The notes under the pieces: generated by a model | What the model was told of the DNA's origin: nothing | What the model saw: the letters and a program-made list of their open reading frames with translations, nothing else | Database searches by the model: none | In this document: positions 30,301 to 45,300 of the stretch, one piece after another | Layout: each line of letters starts with the position of its first letter | Numbering within the stretch: the stretch's first letter is position 1 | Source: Gorsachius magnificus | Taxonomy: Eukaryota > Chordata > Aves > Pelecaniformes > Ardeidae | Length of the DNA stretch: 64,000 bases | NCBI GenBank assembly: GCA_034008185.1 | Contig: CM067084.1 | Location: 9,195,385 to 9,259,384 of the forward strand | Direction: 5' to 3' | Made by a program: the position numbers and the translations under genes

Positions 30301-33300
30301 TGGCTGCTCTGTCCTGCTCTACTGCTGTTCCTGCAGCTTGTTGCTACCAGAGCAATTGCTTGTGGACCTGCCCTTTGAACTCTGCTTTGGCAATTCTACT
30401 GATGCTGTGCGTTTCTTTAAGTTCCCTCAGACCCCTGACCTATTTCTCAGCGTGGCCCTGCAAAAAGTTGTACTAGCACAACAGAGGGGAGAAATGCAGT
30501 ACAGCTGGTACTGCTTCTGGTTCTCAGGTGTTCTGAATACAGCTTGTTAGATGGCAGAAATCTTAGGATGAGTGTAATGCTAGTTTATGTATTTGCGTTT
30601 TAAGTTTGAAAATCATAATATACATTAGCAATTTAAATGTTTGTTCATACGGTTGGACTTGATGATCTTAAAGGTCTTTTCCAACTTAAATGATTGTGTG
30701 ATTCTATGATTATAATAAGTGTTGGATGCTGCTGAGATGGTATTTTTTTATGAAGTCATTTTAGGAACATGGATTTACGCGTTTGATCTGGATATCTGAG
30801 GGATGGGCAGGGGGAGGATTTTTACTAGTGTATCACCTTCTTCAGCGATTATTCCTCAGGATGGTCAAATGACAGGAAACTTGTACCATGAAGTCTACCT
30901 AAAGTCTCTAGTATTCAAGACCACTTTCAGTGTGAGAGAGCATAAAACATCGCTTGCTCTTCAGGAACAGTGGCTGTTCAAATAAAAAACTTGTTTCAGG
31001 CTTAAATACAACACTAGCTCATGAAGGTTTTACATGTAGGATTTTTGCCACTCTGAGTGCAAAAATGAAACTGATTTGGGGAAATAGTTCAAATAATGCC
31101 TAAGCATTTGGGATCTCCAAGGTTGAGGGTAGCAAGTGTGAACTCTAAGGTCCAAATTCCCAGTGAGAGACAGAGATACAGATTACGATATTCAGAGTCT
31201 TACTTGACAGAAAATAAAGTACAGGAACTTGAATGTATGAGCACGCATATTTTGTCGTAGAGTTCATTAAAAATAGTTGCTTGTAAAGCAAGATTTCTAA
31301 TACAGATAGTGAATTGTACCTTTAGTCAGTCTTTGTTAAATTTAGCAACTCTCAATTTGATCAAGTAGGGGCTGTATCCTCAGGCATTCCCCTGACAAAG
31401 AGGTCCCCCCGGCATCTGTAAGACTATCCAGTTACAACTTAAACTTTAAACAAGGGTGACTGACTGAAGATGGAAGTCTGTCAGGGTGCTGGAAAAAGAG
31501 AACAAAATGATGTGAGAGAGGGCTTTGTTTTCTCTCATGACTAAAGTTCTGTGGTGAGTGGAGACACAGTCCCTGAGGTCTGGTTTGGACCTGCTTGCTT
31601 TCCTTTCTTCATCTGCTTCTCTCTTGTTCTCTTTTGCTATGTGCAGGCCACATATTGATATGAAAATGTTACATAGATTCTTACAGAGTTGTGTTAGATT
31701 TGCATATGTTCTCAAAAAGGGGTCCTTAACTTCAAAGCTCAGTTTGGGGCACAACCAGCAGAGAATAAAACGATTGCTGTTAAATGGGCAGAGTGAGGGG
31801 AGCAGTAGGCTGCTGCTTCTGGGAACAAAAGGGAGGCTCCAGAGAGCTGTTGCTGTGGAAATCCCACCCCAAGCAGGATCATCAAGAGCTAGCAGCTCTT
31901 CGTAGCTCTTTCTAGATAGTGGGAGTTGTCCACAGGAGGTGACTGTATTATCATGCTTGGAAGGAGAATTGCGTGACCGTTCCTTCCCGTCCCAAGCAGA
32001 TCATAGGTATTGTGATCCCTGAGCTGGCACTAGAGTGTCCAGTTGCTTCAGAAGCATTTGAGATTGACTGCCAGTCAAGCCCATTTACTCTTCTCTATTG
32101 CTAACAGCTACTGCCCGATTTGCCCACAGGCATGGCTGAGCAAACCTTGCTGTTTGACCTTTGCAGCTTCAGGTCTCACCACCTGCTTCAGCCAGCATGA
32201 CCGAGTCAGTGGATTCCCTGGGTGCAAGCAGAGAACTCTGTGTTACAAGGGATTTGTTGGTACTGTGATATTTAACCATGATTGCATATATTATGCTTTT
32301 TTTCTTTTAAAGATTGGCATCGTGATAGAGAGAAGAGAGATGATCATGATGAAGTGTGCAGCGTGAGAAGTGAGGGTAGCAGTGTTCGAGGGTTTTCCAG
32401 AGGCAGAGGAAGAGGACGAGGCAGAGGAAGAGGACGAGGCAGAGGAAACCCTAGAAGTATGCAAAGAAGTAGATGCTTAGCAAAAATATTAAAACTATGT
32501 TTATAATGTTACTGTTTGCATGTGAAGTAAGAGTTGTCTTGAAAAACGTATCCTGTAACTTAATTATATTAAGTCTTTTTAAAATCAGATGCTGAAAACC
32601 GACAGTAACATAGCAGTGTGTATCACGCCTTAAAATATTTGTATGCTGGACTTAATATTTTTCATCATCTTTCTTTTATGTTCTCCTTTATTTTCAAGTG
32701 AACTTTGAATATTCAGTTGGTTATCAAGAACTGTATGGTGAAGGAACTGACCAAGTATTTCAACCTGCTTAATGCTAGCGTGATGTATTACTATGGTATG
32801 GAACAGGAATGCAGGTGTATTCAGTGGATGAAGCACTTCTCAAAGAATATATAAAACATCAAATGTAAGTAGATTGTTTAATGTACAAATATTTTTAGAG
32901 ATCTAGTTAAGGTAAAATAACTCATTTCAAACAGTGTTTAATCCTTAGTATCCATATAAAGATGGAGACTAAGGCATTTCAATTCAACGTTTCGATTTGA
33001 CCCATTACCAGTGTCAGTCTGAATTTATTCACTAGCGGTGTGGAAAAACTTGAGTGATGGGGGTGGATTTTAAGGAAGCTGTTCTGCATCTTGTGCTGTA
33101 GTTTGGCTCTAACTCGTATACCTGCTTTATTTATGGTACATAGTCCTCTTTTTATGTTGTCATGTAATTGAGATATGGATGTCTCTGAGCTTGTGCTTTT
33201 GAGTACTGTTGGTCTGTTTGCCTATAAAGCTCTTCTTGGGTGATGTAGCTAGACATTTCCCTTATTTGCTCTCAATTTCACTTTGAGAAGTCTTGTTAGT

Positions 33301-36300
33301 TTTGTTTTCAGAGTGTTTCATCTGAAACATTTAACTGAAAGAGAGTAGTTTTGCAATGATACTTGATTTTTCAATAATCTGAAATGTTTACTTTCTCGTG
33401 TACACCATTAGGCAATGAGAAACCATCTGGAAGACTGATTATCACCAGGAGACAAGTCAAAAAGGGCCTGGAAACCACTAGTTCATTTTAAAGAGACAGT
33501 TTCCACCACTGGCAGATATTTCATCTTCTGTACTTGCAACGGCATTTCTCTGCAATGCCTTTGTGGTGGTTTTTGATTGCCCTTGTATTCCATAAAGCAA
33601 CTTGCTTATTTTATTCTTGCTTCTTTTGTTACAGTTGACGCAAAAGGAAGAAAAAAGCCTCTTTAAGGGCAGAAAGTATCTGGCATGTGGCTATCAACTT
33701 CAAAACTTCTATTGCAGTCTTTTTTGTTACTCTTGCTGCCAGGCCCTTATGAGACCTGACAGTGGACATGTACCCCCATGTCAGGATAATCGGCCTGCAC
33801 TGTCCTCAGACAAGTGAGGGAGGAGCACAGCCACTCCACTGTTGGCCAGATTTCTGGGCATGCAGTGTAGAATCCAGACCTTCTAAGGTAGGACATGATG
33901 ATGTCCCCCTCTGCTGAGAAAAATGTCAGTTACAGCATTGGTCACATCTGACTTCTGGTTATATTTGTATTTTATTTTGGCGACGAGAGGTTGGCAGGTG
34001 TCAATAGAAGACTTGGTGTGGCTGGCTAACGAGAGCCATTGGTTGCTTGTCTGATATGAACTCCTAAGGCAGTTTGATTATGGAGTTTGCTTTCCATGAG
34101 AGAGAGGGAGGTTCTTGAGCAGGCTTAGAATGTAACTTCACTATTTTTATGCTCCTTAAAAAAAAAAAAGTGGGTTTTTATCTATTCACTTCCTTTATCA
34201 CATGAAAAATAATGGAAAACAGACTTTATTCGTCAACTACCTATTATTAGCTTCTAAGTGGGGATGGTTTTGTCTGCCTTTCATAATTTAGTTATAAAAT
34301 ACTAAAGTATCTTATGCTAAAGGAGGAGGTATATACAGAAAAAAGCTACACAGAACTGTTAGGTTTCAGAGTTCCTCACGGAGTTCAAGACAAATCAGGA
34401 TATATTAGAGAAGTGAGATTGGTTTGAATCCTAAGGAATGGATGAATTTTAAAACAGTTTACCCGCTTAACAGGGAAAAAATCTCAGAGACTGTGTCCAA
34501 CTGAGCTGATGTGTAATTACAGTAAGAAATACACTGCTATCAAGCAGTTTATGCTTGTCCCAAGAACCAGCTTGATGTATGAGAGTAATATTTGTATTAC
34601 ATACAGAAAAACTTTAACGTTTTTAATTACAGGCTGAAATTGTCAGCCTGAGAAGTTTCAGTGCTTAGCAGCTCCTCAGTCTGCAACATGCAGTAGAACG
34701 CTGCTTAAAGTCCTCTTTCTTCAAAAAAATAAGTAAAAGTTCAGACATGCATCCAAGTCTGCACCAATTCAAGAATAAGAAAAAGGACTATGAGGAAAAT
34801 TAAAAAGAAAATAAAAGCTGGAGGGGGGTGTGTGTGTGTTTTAGGTTTGTCCCTCTACTTGGAGCAAACTTGTGCGTTGTCTTCATTTATCATTAATGGT
34901 CTTTCACATTCCTTTTTCTAGAGTGATGGACATCAAGTGAGGCAGTTTGAGACAAGTTCAGTCATTGTCCATTTCTGCTTGTGGAATTTTTAACTAGGTG
35001 AATCGTTACAAGATTTTACCTTTACTGTATGACTGTAAAGGTAACATTAGTAAAATGTTGATATATGGCTTTTGTGCTTGCTTATCTTCTAGATTGGGAG
35101 GGGAAAAGAAATGTAGCAGTTCAGAACAGTAAATGGGGCTATTCTTGAAAGAAACCTTCTCTTTGTGCACAGTTGCTTCGCTGATCAATTTACTTAGCTC
35201 TGAGTAAGAGCTTAATTCTCTGAAAGCCTTATTCTCTTCTCTGTTTGCTCTGATGTAATAGAAAGCTTTTGCTTTGAATTTCTCTAGCTACCAAAAATTA
35301 GAGAAAGAAATGGTATCAAGCTTCTCCTTGGGTCATTGATGGCATCAGAGTCCTCTCCTCTTGGTAACTTTCCCCATGATCCCAACTTCAGTGGAGACAC
35401 TTAGCATTTTATACTTTGTTGAAATTAGAATTAACTTTATTTACATTTGCATGTGGGTTTTTTTTTCTCTCAGCATTTTAATGGTCTCTTGTTCTGTTTT
35501 TGTACTACCTCTGTTTTTGTGTCATAGAATTTTAATTGCTCTCTACTAGAAGTTTAATTGCTCTCCACTAAATATTTCACTACCTATATTTTTCTGGACC
35601 TGATGAGGAGTAGTATTTCTTGGATATAATATGCAGAATCATGGTATGCTGGCTAAACTCTGTGAAATGCCTAGATTTTAGTCGTCATGACATTGGGGTT
35701 TTTCCCCGTTCTTTTTTGTAGGATGTTTTCTTGTTCCCTTGCTCTGTCTGACAGATCATGATTTGAATTCCTTACTTTTCACTAAGTATAAAACACCTTG
35801 ACACCCTGATTACTTCATAGAGCAGCTTCACTGTTTAAGAAGATGTGTCTTTCTCCTATTTTTGTGTCGCTTGTCTCTCTTGTTCTGTGGTATTGTCAGA
35901 TTCCTGAAATGGTCCTTGTCCCTCTTTATCCACTGAACATCATCTCTTCTTTTAGACTTTACCTTTCTCCATGAACTGTTGTGCCTTTTGGTACAGATTC
36001 ATGACAAATACAACATTACTGTTTTTGTTTTCTCACCCTCCCACAAGCATGCTTGAAGTAATGATTCAGAGTACGTATATGTGCCTCAACACTCAGATAG
36101 GATACTTAAACCTTCTAATGTACTGGAAACTGGGAAAAGAAAAGATACAGTTCAGGATGAAGGTGTACTGATGCTGCTGTGTGGGAAATAACTTATGCCC
36201 TGACTGTAAGCAGTAGTTGTCCTTCATCTAGATGGAGGCTAAGAGAATGTTGTTTCCTTCTGTTCATGTAAGTAATAAGGGAGGGGATGGGTGAAAGAAA

Positions 36301-39300
36301 AATGGAGCATAGTTTTTTCCTTGTGCAGTTCATGTATGCAAATGTAACAAGGCTTTCATTTATGCCCCTATGTCCTGGATCATAAGTCTGTCTTAACGTG
36401 TTGAGCGTGCATGCTGTTCTATAAGTCATGCTTACAATGATGCACCTGTTGAAAGAACGATTTTGTTGGTGACAAAGCACGGTCTGTTTTTAATGGAAGA
36501 CTTTAACGAGGAATATCAAAGTTGCTATCTTAGGATTTTCTTTAACCTACAGTAGGCTCATATTTGTATGTTTCTTTCTGCAGTGAGTATTATTTCAGCA
36601 CAGAAAATTTGGAAAGAGACTTCTTTCTGAGGAGAAAGATGGACCAACAAGGATTTCTGCCTGTTTCATTGATTGCTAGCTTCCGTCGCATGCAAGCTCT
36701 GACTACAAATGCTGCACTCATTTTGGAGGTAAAATAATTCAGTAGAAAGTTGCTTGGTTAATTTTGTACTGCCATTTAAACTGAGTGCTGTGAAGTTAAG
36801 AAAGATTCCTGTTTGCAATGACAAGGTTTTTATAAAGAGGCTTTAAATGGTAAAGTATGTGGGTTTTTTCTTTTTTGGGTGGTGCTGGATATGTAAGGTT
36901 TTTAAAATTATAATACGCTTGTCACACAGGCCCTAAAGGACAGTACAGAAGTTGAAACTGTGGATCAGAGGATAAGAAAAAGGGTTGATCCAGAAAAGTG
37001 GCCAATTCCAGGTCCTCCTCCATGCAGTCTGCCACCAACTGATTTTTCTCAGCTCATCAATTGTCCAGAATTCATACCAGGCCAAATTTTTGGCTCACAT
37101 ACTGGTAAAGAATTTATTTTACAGAAACATAAGTTTAGGACTTGTCTGTCTAGCTTAGGAAGCTTGCCTCTTGATACTGATTTCATAATAGAAACTGTAC
37201 ATTTTGTAATGGTTTATTCCGCTGATACGCCTGTCAGCCTTGCAGTTGCCAAGTCACATGGCTGGCACGGCTGATGTGGTGATAAAAATGTCTTATGTGT
37301 TACGGCTGTGACCATTCTCCAGAATATAGCATGATGGACTACAGTCCTTTAGGAGCAATAGTAATCTTAAGTTAGTCATAAAATCTGCTTCTTTTCGGTA
37401 GCAGATGAAAGTCAACTCCTTATTTGGTGCATCCTGGTTTTGGCTGGGGATCTCATTCACATTATTAATAGGAAGATGGCTTTGTTCGCTGACAACCCTT
37501 GGCAAGGAAGTCTTTTACTAAAACGTTGGCTGGAATTAAATGAGAAGAATGAAGACTGAGTTAGGCACCCATCCGTAGAGCTAGAGGATGGTGTGGAGAA
37601 AACATGTTCCTAATGATGCTGCTCTTGTTTTTTGAATAACACACAATTTCTCTCAGACTGTTAGGAACTTTCCATGTAAATAAGTTGCTAGAATTGATCG
37701 TTTTCCTAAAATGTTGAGTGAACTGTGAAAAGCTGTCTCCCAAAAATGAAAATCTATTCTGCTAATCAGTGTTATATTTAACCAGAGAGGTTGGAAAATG
37801 GTAGGTGCAGTTAAAAGACTAGTGAAACAATTAAAAACTGAACAGAACAAAAAATAAAACCAAGGCAGCACACAGCAGGAACTGAACTACTGTTTTCTGC
37901 TACTAGAGTCTGCACCAAGTTCCCCAAGAATGGGGAGCCCGCTGAGTCCAAAGGAAAACACTGAAACGAGTAATTTTCAGACAATGTCTAAAGGATTGTC
38001 CACAAGTTTGCCTGATTTGGACTCTGAACCTTGGATAGAAGTGAAGAAGAGGCATCGTGCATCCACGGTCAAATTAAAGGTAAAATCAAAAACCTTTAAG
38101 TTGTGTTTGAATAAACAAATGCAAAACCTGCCAACTTTCAGGTTATACCGTAAAAAAAGATATTTCACAACGTATATGATGCTTGATAATGTAATACAGT
38201 TAGTGTGCATACTTTTCACTCTAACCAGACCTAGGATAACTAAGTCCATTTAAAATCCTGCTCCAAAGCTCACTAAAATGAAAAGGAAATACTGGTTTGG
38301 TTTTGTTTGGTTGGTTTTTTTTTCAGTTGAGGGACAGTTGTACCTGATGATTATTGAAAAATGTATTGTAATGTCATTGAGAATTGTTCTAAAAGCTTAC
38401 GGCAGAATTATTTAGAGCAGTAATTTACTCAATAAACATCTGAAAGCGGCTGTATTTTTTCTAATTCCCATACATTTGTTCACTGAAAATGTTCTGTCAT
38501 GTTCTAATTGTCTCCCATTTCGATAATCACTGTCCAAATATAAAATGCGTCACCTTTTCCAACTTAGGAAAGTGTTCCTATAGCTGATCAAACATCAGAT
38601 CAACAGCAGCCACCCCCACCTCCAGAGGAACAAGAACAAGAAGAACTTGATTTTTTGTTTGATGAAGAGATGGAACAAATTCAGGGTCGGAAGAACAAAT
38701 TTACTGATTGGTCAGACAGCGATTCCGATTATGAAATTGATGATCAGGACATAAACAAGATTTTGATTGTAACACAGACACCACCATATATGAGAAAACA
38801 TCCTGCTGAAGATCATACTGGCAACCATGTATGCTGTGCAAAAATTACATCAGAACTTGCTAAGGTTATTAATGATGGCTTATACTACTATGAACAGGAT
38901 TTGTGGATGGAGCAGAGTGAAAATGACGCTATGATGAAGGTAAATCTTCATTTTCTGACCTGAAAACCATGCCTTTTCAAACAGTTCCAAAATGAATTTC
39001 AGCCATCTGCTATGTAATTGTAAAATGCTACGCTTCCTTGAAAGAAAAGTGACAGTAGTTGAATTTATAGGTTTATTAAATTCTCTTTATTTTGATAATA
39101 ATGTGAACGGTTGAAAGCAAAACCAACAATTTTTTTTTGTCACAGATTTGACCAAAACCATTGAATGAATATTTTTTTTAGAACGATTTTTAACATTTTG
39201 GAGATGGTTCAACTTTTCCAGTGTTTTCTTGTCGAGTATAAATATATTCAACATACGTGAATATATTCAAGCTATTCTATGAATAACTTGTTTCATAACA

Positions 39301-42300
39301 CTTGCAAACCCCTGCCACAGGGGAAGGGGGGCACATTTCTGAGGGAGAAAGGTAATACGGTCGTTTTAAGGTAGTTTTATATTGAGGTTCTGTTTACCTT
39401 GTAGCTTGTTAAAATGATAGCTCTGTGAGCAAATGAAACTTTGGATTGCACACCTTATTTTACTATAGAAACCCTTCTGTTTCCTAGACTGTGCCTGGGC
39501 CCCTGTCTTAGAGGATTTTAAAACTTCAGAAGGAGATTGTCAGCTGTGTGATTTATTTTACTTATTTTTAAATTATTTTTTTTTAAAAAATACACTAAGC
39601 AGCTGTAAAATTACAGATCAGTTGAACACCAGCACTTCATAGGCAGAGGACAGCATGACACACTGCAGTCCTGTCGCTTTACCGCTCTTGGTTTATTAAG
39701 AAACCCCTTTGTTGGTGCGAGAGAGCCCAGCGAGTGGCACATCTGTAGACAGTCCCACTGTATCACTAGCAGGTGTTTTGTGTACAGAAACACCAAGTTC
39801 CCTAAATGCTTAAGTGGTGAGGGGAAGGAGCTTTTTTTTTCTGTGCACAGGGGCAAAGGTGTGTTGGGCACAGGGGAGAAGGGGAAAATTAGCAGAAAGG
39901 ACAAATGGAGCATGTGGGTACAAAAATGAGCTGACAGAGAAATGACTGTTGAGAATAAGAGCAAGAATTAAAGGTAAAATTTGGAATATGGAGTTTTTAT
40001 TACAAAGGAAATGGACCAAGAAAATGAGCAAACTGGAAGAGAACAGTGAGAAATAGCACATAGCAAGAGAAAATATTTTCTTTTTTCTTGCTGTTACCTT
40101 CCTGACAATGATTCAAACAAGATTTTTCACGCGCAGCATGCACACAGACACGTCCCACCTCACCTTCAGCTGAGTAGGGGCATGAGTGATTTGAGATGCT
40201 GCCATGCAAAATCCTGTCCTTTTGCAGTTTAAGCTACCAGTCAAAAAAAAAAAAAAAATCTGAACAACTTATTTACAAATACTGGCTTTTCTTTAGATGT
40301 AGACTGAGGAATGTAGCAGCCTTTTCCACTCCCTTAAATTGCTAGGACCTTTCTTGGCGCAATTATTGCAGAAGAAGGATGGTTTGGGGCTTGGCAAAGG
40401 GCAGGATCTCAGTCATTTCTATTCCTTATTTGTCTGTGAAAATTCACATGTAGATGACCTTACCTGCCTCCATTCTCCCATTTGTTGGCACAAGGGTCTC
40501 TTCTAGCTAGTGCAGTGTGAGCTGCATTAGATTATGTACAGTGTTTGCTGCGACTTTTTTACGATGTCTGCTAGAGATTCCTTCCATCTTCCTTAAATCT
40601 GTACTGGCTGTGTATGCATAGTTGTGTGTCAATTCTGGCTTGCTTATTTTCTCTTTTATGATATTCACCTGTTTCTCAAGATGATAGCCATTATTGTGCT
40701 TTGCGTTTACAATTTGCTTTCTCTAATTCAGCAAGAGATAGAGAACTTTAAGAAGCTAAATCTCATTAGTAAGGAAGAATTTGATAATCTTGCACCAGAA
40801 CCAATTGCTGATCCAACCCAAGAAGTTCCTTCAGGACCTCCAGGGTTACAGAAAGGTAAGTAATACGTATTTGGCTTTAGAATCTCTGTAATAAAGAACA
40901 ATTTTGTAGGAGTGTTAACTCTTTCTGCCTGTGTAATATTTTACCTTTGGTTCAGTCAGCAGATATGAGCACCAACAAGGCAGTGGTCTATTTTATTGTC
41001 ACCATATACCAACATCAGGTGCTTTTTGTGTAATTTGGCATTTACAAGGTGTAAAGTAATAGCTACTGATTTTGTGAAACGCTTCCTAGAAATCAGTATT
41101 TTTATGGGAAATGGGGATAGAACGAAGTGAGATTAGGAGAATTTTCTACTTTTGTCATAACCTTCCTGAGAAGTCACAAGGTCCAAATCTTATCTTTCGA
41201 GGTATATGTGATATAGTAGTAATAGTAACATTTACCGGATACATGCTAAAAGCATCTTTGAAGTAGTTGAAGAAAACCACCTCACCAAAAAGCGAGAATG
41301 TGGTTACACATTCACCAGTGTTTATTTTCCATTGCTCTTCTAGCATAGATACGCAAGAACAAGCAGGTAAAAAAGAAGTGGGTTTAAATTTTCTAGCAGA
41401 GACATGCTTGAAACATTATTTCATCATTTTGAGCAGTTTGTACTGCTCCTCTGCCAAGTGCTTTTGTTAATTTCATTATCCTTTGGGGATGATGTAGTTC
41501 ACTTGAAATGAAACAGGCCTTTAAGATACTGGATTCTAGGGGAGCTTAGGCTTTGAAATTCTAAGTTTCTTTTGAAAACGAGTGTTTTCTCCTTCCTGCC
41601 TACAGATTTAGCAGAAGAGCTAACTTGTAATTTGTTAAGTAGTGAAGTACCTCCAACAGCAGCAATAGCTCGATCACTGCCAACAGCAGTTCCAGATTCC
41701 CCCTGTGTTTGTCCTGGCTTCACCCCGCAAACACCTCGCACCCCGAGGCTACAGGATCCCAACAAAACACCCAGATTCTACCCTGTCGTTAAAGAAGCAC
41801 GATCCACTGATGTAAAGGTAAATAGGAAGATGGAATTTTTTTTTTAAACCAGAAAAAGCCTATAAAACTCATGTCTGTGCACACAATTTAACAAGAATGA
41901 AAAGGCAAAAAATGAAAAACCTGTTCTCTTTTGTTTATCTTAAAAATATTTACTGTATTCATTCTTTTTTATTTCTACAAAATGGTTTCTCTGTAACATT
42001 TCTTAAAAGTCCTTACTGAAAAAGTGTAATGTTTAAAGATTTCTAATTTGTTACATAAGACTAATCTTTAGGTTATGAAACTGGAGCGGTGTGACTTTAT
42101 AATGTATTACATAAAACAAAGTTCTAAAAATTGTATATTCTAAGAGGGAGAGAATGAGTGAAATGAAATTAGGGAAATAACTACTTCATTTACTTTCTCA
42201 GACTCCAAGAAAAAGAAAAACCCGACACAGTACAAATCCTCCCTTAGAATGCCATGTTGGTTGGGTGATGGATTCCAGAGACCACAGGCCAAGAACTGCC

Positions 42301-45300
42301 TCTCTGAGGTAAATTTTATTTTTTGTTGTAGAAAATTTGTTTGCTATGTCATTAGCTCTCACTGCTAACAGAGAAATAGGCTGTGATAAGAGACTATTTA
42401 TAAACACAGCGGAAGCAAGAAAAGAGAGCGATCAAGACAGACAAAACCATAGAATACAAGGCTATGCAGAAGTAAGCTAGCTAGGCTGACTATGTTCATA
42501 ACGTTATTTGTTGATCCGTACACAGCAGCAGTAGTATTACTTGAAGTACTGATGTTCACTTCAGTGATTTTGCCTTTAAGTGGTCATTTAAAATTGGGCA
42601 TTATAGTAATGCTTAATTATCGTCATCCAAAACCGCCTGTTTTTTGACATAATTAATTAATTTTGACATAATTTTGACAAATTCTTGAGGTGCGCCCGAA
42701 TACAGATGACTGGCACCCCAGGCATGCATTGTAGTGGTCATCAGGTGACTATTATTCTTACAGCTCTTGCGTAGATCGGAATGGTTGAAAACTGATTCTG
42801 TAGAAAAGCATTATCTATAGGACAGAAATATGTTTGTGTGTTTCTTTTCTTCAGTAGTTCCAATGCTTCGCCTTCAGAAGGAGCTCCACTAGCAGGAAAT
42901 TATGGGTGTACACCAAATTCTCTTCCAAAATTTCAGCATCCTTCTCATGAACTGTTAAAGGAAAATGGCTTCACTCAACAGGTTTACCACAAATATCGTC
43001 GAAGGTGTCTAATGGGTAAGCTGCTAAATGTGCTTCCTAAAATTTTAGGTGGAAGTAACCAGATGTCATCTGAAACCAGTTGTCTCCACATTGGGAAAAG
43101 AAAGCAAAATTTATCTGATCCTTCTATTTTATGAATTCTCCTTTCCATTTAACTTTACGTTCCCTGACAAAAAACTTACCCTCAAATTTAAACTTAAGTT
43201 ACTGGAAGATCTGGAAGTGCGTATTACTAATGGAAAAGCACTTCAAAAAATATTCCGCTGAAAAACTAAAAATAGCTTTTTTTTTTTCTTTCCCCCCCTT
43301 TCTTTTTTTTTTCTTCCAGAAAGGAAACGGTTGGGAATTGGCCAGTCCCAAGAAATGAACACACTTTTTCGTTTCTGGTCCTTTTTTCTGAGAGATCACT
43401 TTAACAAGAAAATGTATGAAGAATTCAAGCAGCTTGCTCTAGATGATGCAGAAGAACACTACAGGTATTTGCTTTCTTGGAAGTTAAAAACTGTTGAGGT
43501 CTTACCATTCGTTTTAATGACACTGACGTTTACTGAGGTGAACGTCTTTAGTATTGGCTTTGACTTTTTGTAAATCTTTAAAATAACTTAGACTGCTATT
43601 TTAATACTAAAAAACTGTTTGTATGCATATGTGCTTTACAGATAAATAGCTAAAAGTGCATTTCCTGACTTGCAGTCGGTCCTGAATTCTACAGAATCCT
43701 GTAACTTGTTGACCGTGATAAGTCAGCTCTGTACTTACTAACACTCACAAGATTCTTCCTTCCATAGGTGACATTCTTAACCTCAGTCAACTTGTTCAAA
43801 CTGCTTCTTGCCTTCCAAAAAGCGGAAACTACCGCTGCCCCTTTAGCTCTTGGATGATATTCACTTTCACCCAGTTCCCCCCCCCCCCCCGCTCTATTTT
43901 TCTTGGCCTTGACAAGGTAGCCCCACATTTTGAATGCCAAGTGAGGAAGTATTGGCTATGGAAATCCTGAAGTCTGGATACGTTGTCTGAGACTGCAGAG
44001 TGATAGTCCCTGGGGTGCAGAGGTGGCTTTAGTAATACCTTGTGTCTCCGCTTGGAGCTTTCTTCATGCTCTGCGATGATCCAAGGATACATTTACCAGG
44101 GGAAACTTCAGAAGGCTCTTAAGGGGACTAAGGTGGCAGCAGATGAACGTGGGGCAGAAGGAGGTCCCAGCTATCTAGAGGCCCAAGGCGGCTCTGGTGA
44201 CAGCGTGGCAGCCAAAGCCGGAGTGTTAACTAAACACTGAGCCAGAAAACCTGGCACTGGGTTGTGCGGGAGCTGAAAGACCACAGAGTCCTGCCCTACA
44301 CATCGGGTTTTGTGCTGACGGCGGGTTAGGCTGACTTTTGGTCCGACACACCATGGTTGGTTTTATGTTGAAACTGTTTATAGAAACATACTGAAAACGT
44401 GAAAGCATTAGTCTCCATTTTTGTGAACTGTACGTGCATACAAGTTGAAACCATGAGATAAACCTGATTTCCTAAGTCAGTTTTAATTATTTGTGAAGAG
44501 GTTTTGGAACAGCAGGTCAATTGAAATTGATGCGAAAAGGAAGTGGTTTTTATGAGAAGAGTAAAATGAGACTCTGACATTTACTTAAATGCAAGGAGGG
44601 AGTGAAAACTTGCATCCTTGTGAGGAATGAGGAGCATAAGTTTAAGATTTTGGTACCTCTTTGTTCTGTTACAGGTACGGATTGGAATGCTTGTTTAGAT
44701 TTTACAGCTACGGCCTAGAAAAGAAATTCAGACAAGAAATATTCAAGGATTTCCAAGAAGAAACGAAGAGAGACTATGAAGCTGGTAATTATCATAGGCC
44801 AGTCACTGCTCACAGGGGGGTAACCTTAGTTGGGAGATAATCCCAGTTCCTTGGCACTGACTTCTTAATTAACTCAAGAGCAGCTTTTGTTCATGTTCCT
44901 TTTATCTTATAGTTCTCTTAAAGGTATTGTTACCAGTGAATAATTAAGCTTTTAATTAAATCTGACCTTTGTGAATTGGTAAAATTATCTTTTTCCGCTA
45001 TTAGGTCAGCTGTATGGACTGGAAAAATTTTGGGCTTATCTAAAATACTCTCAGCACAAGACTCCAGCCATTGACCCCAAACTGCAAGAATACCTTAGTA
45101 AATTTAAGAGACTGGAGGACTTCAGAGTGGATGTGAGTTTCAATACCTATTTTAAATAAACACTTGGTGTTCAGATATTTTTATTGCAAAGTAAACTGAG
45201 GACAGTACTTTGTTGCCCAAAAAGGCAGCTTTACAAACCCTGTCAATGACTAGAAGAAGCATTATTAAAAAAAAAATTAAATGCAAATGAAAAATGCGTT

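Noticed and set aside
43016..43134. Open reading past the exon 15 donor of LARP1B, considered as an alternative C-terminus
   Set aside because: No poly(A) signal in the 304-base intron, and the consensus donor fits exon 16 perfectly.
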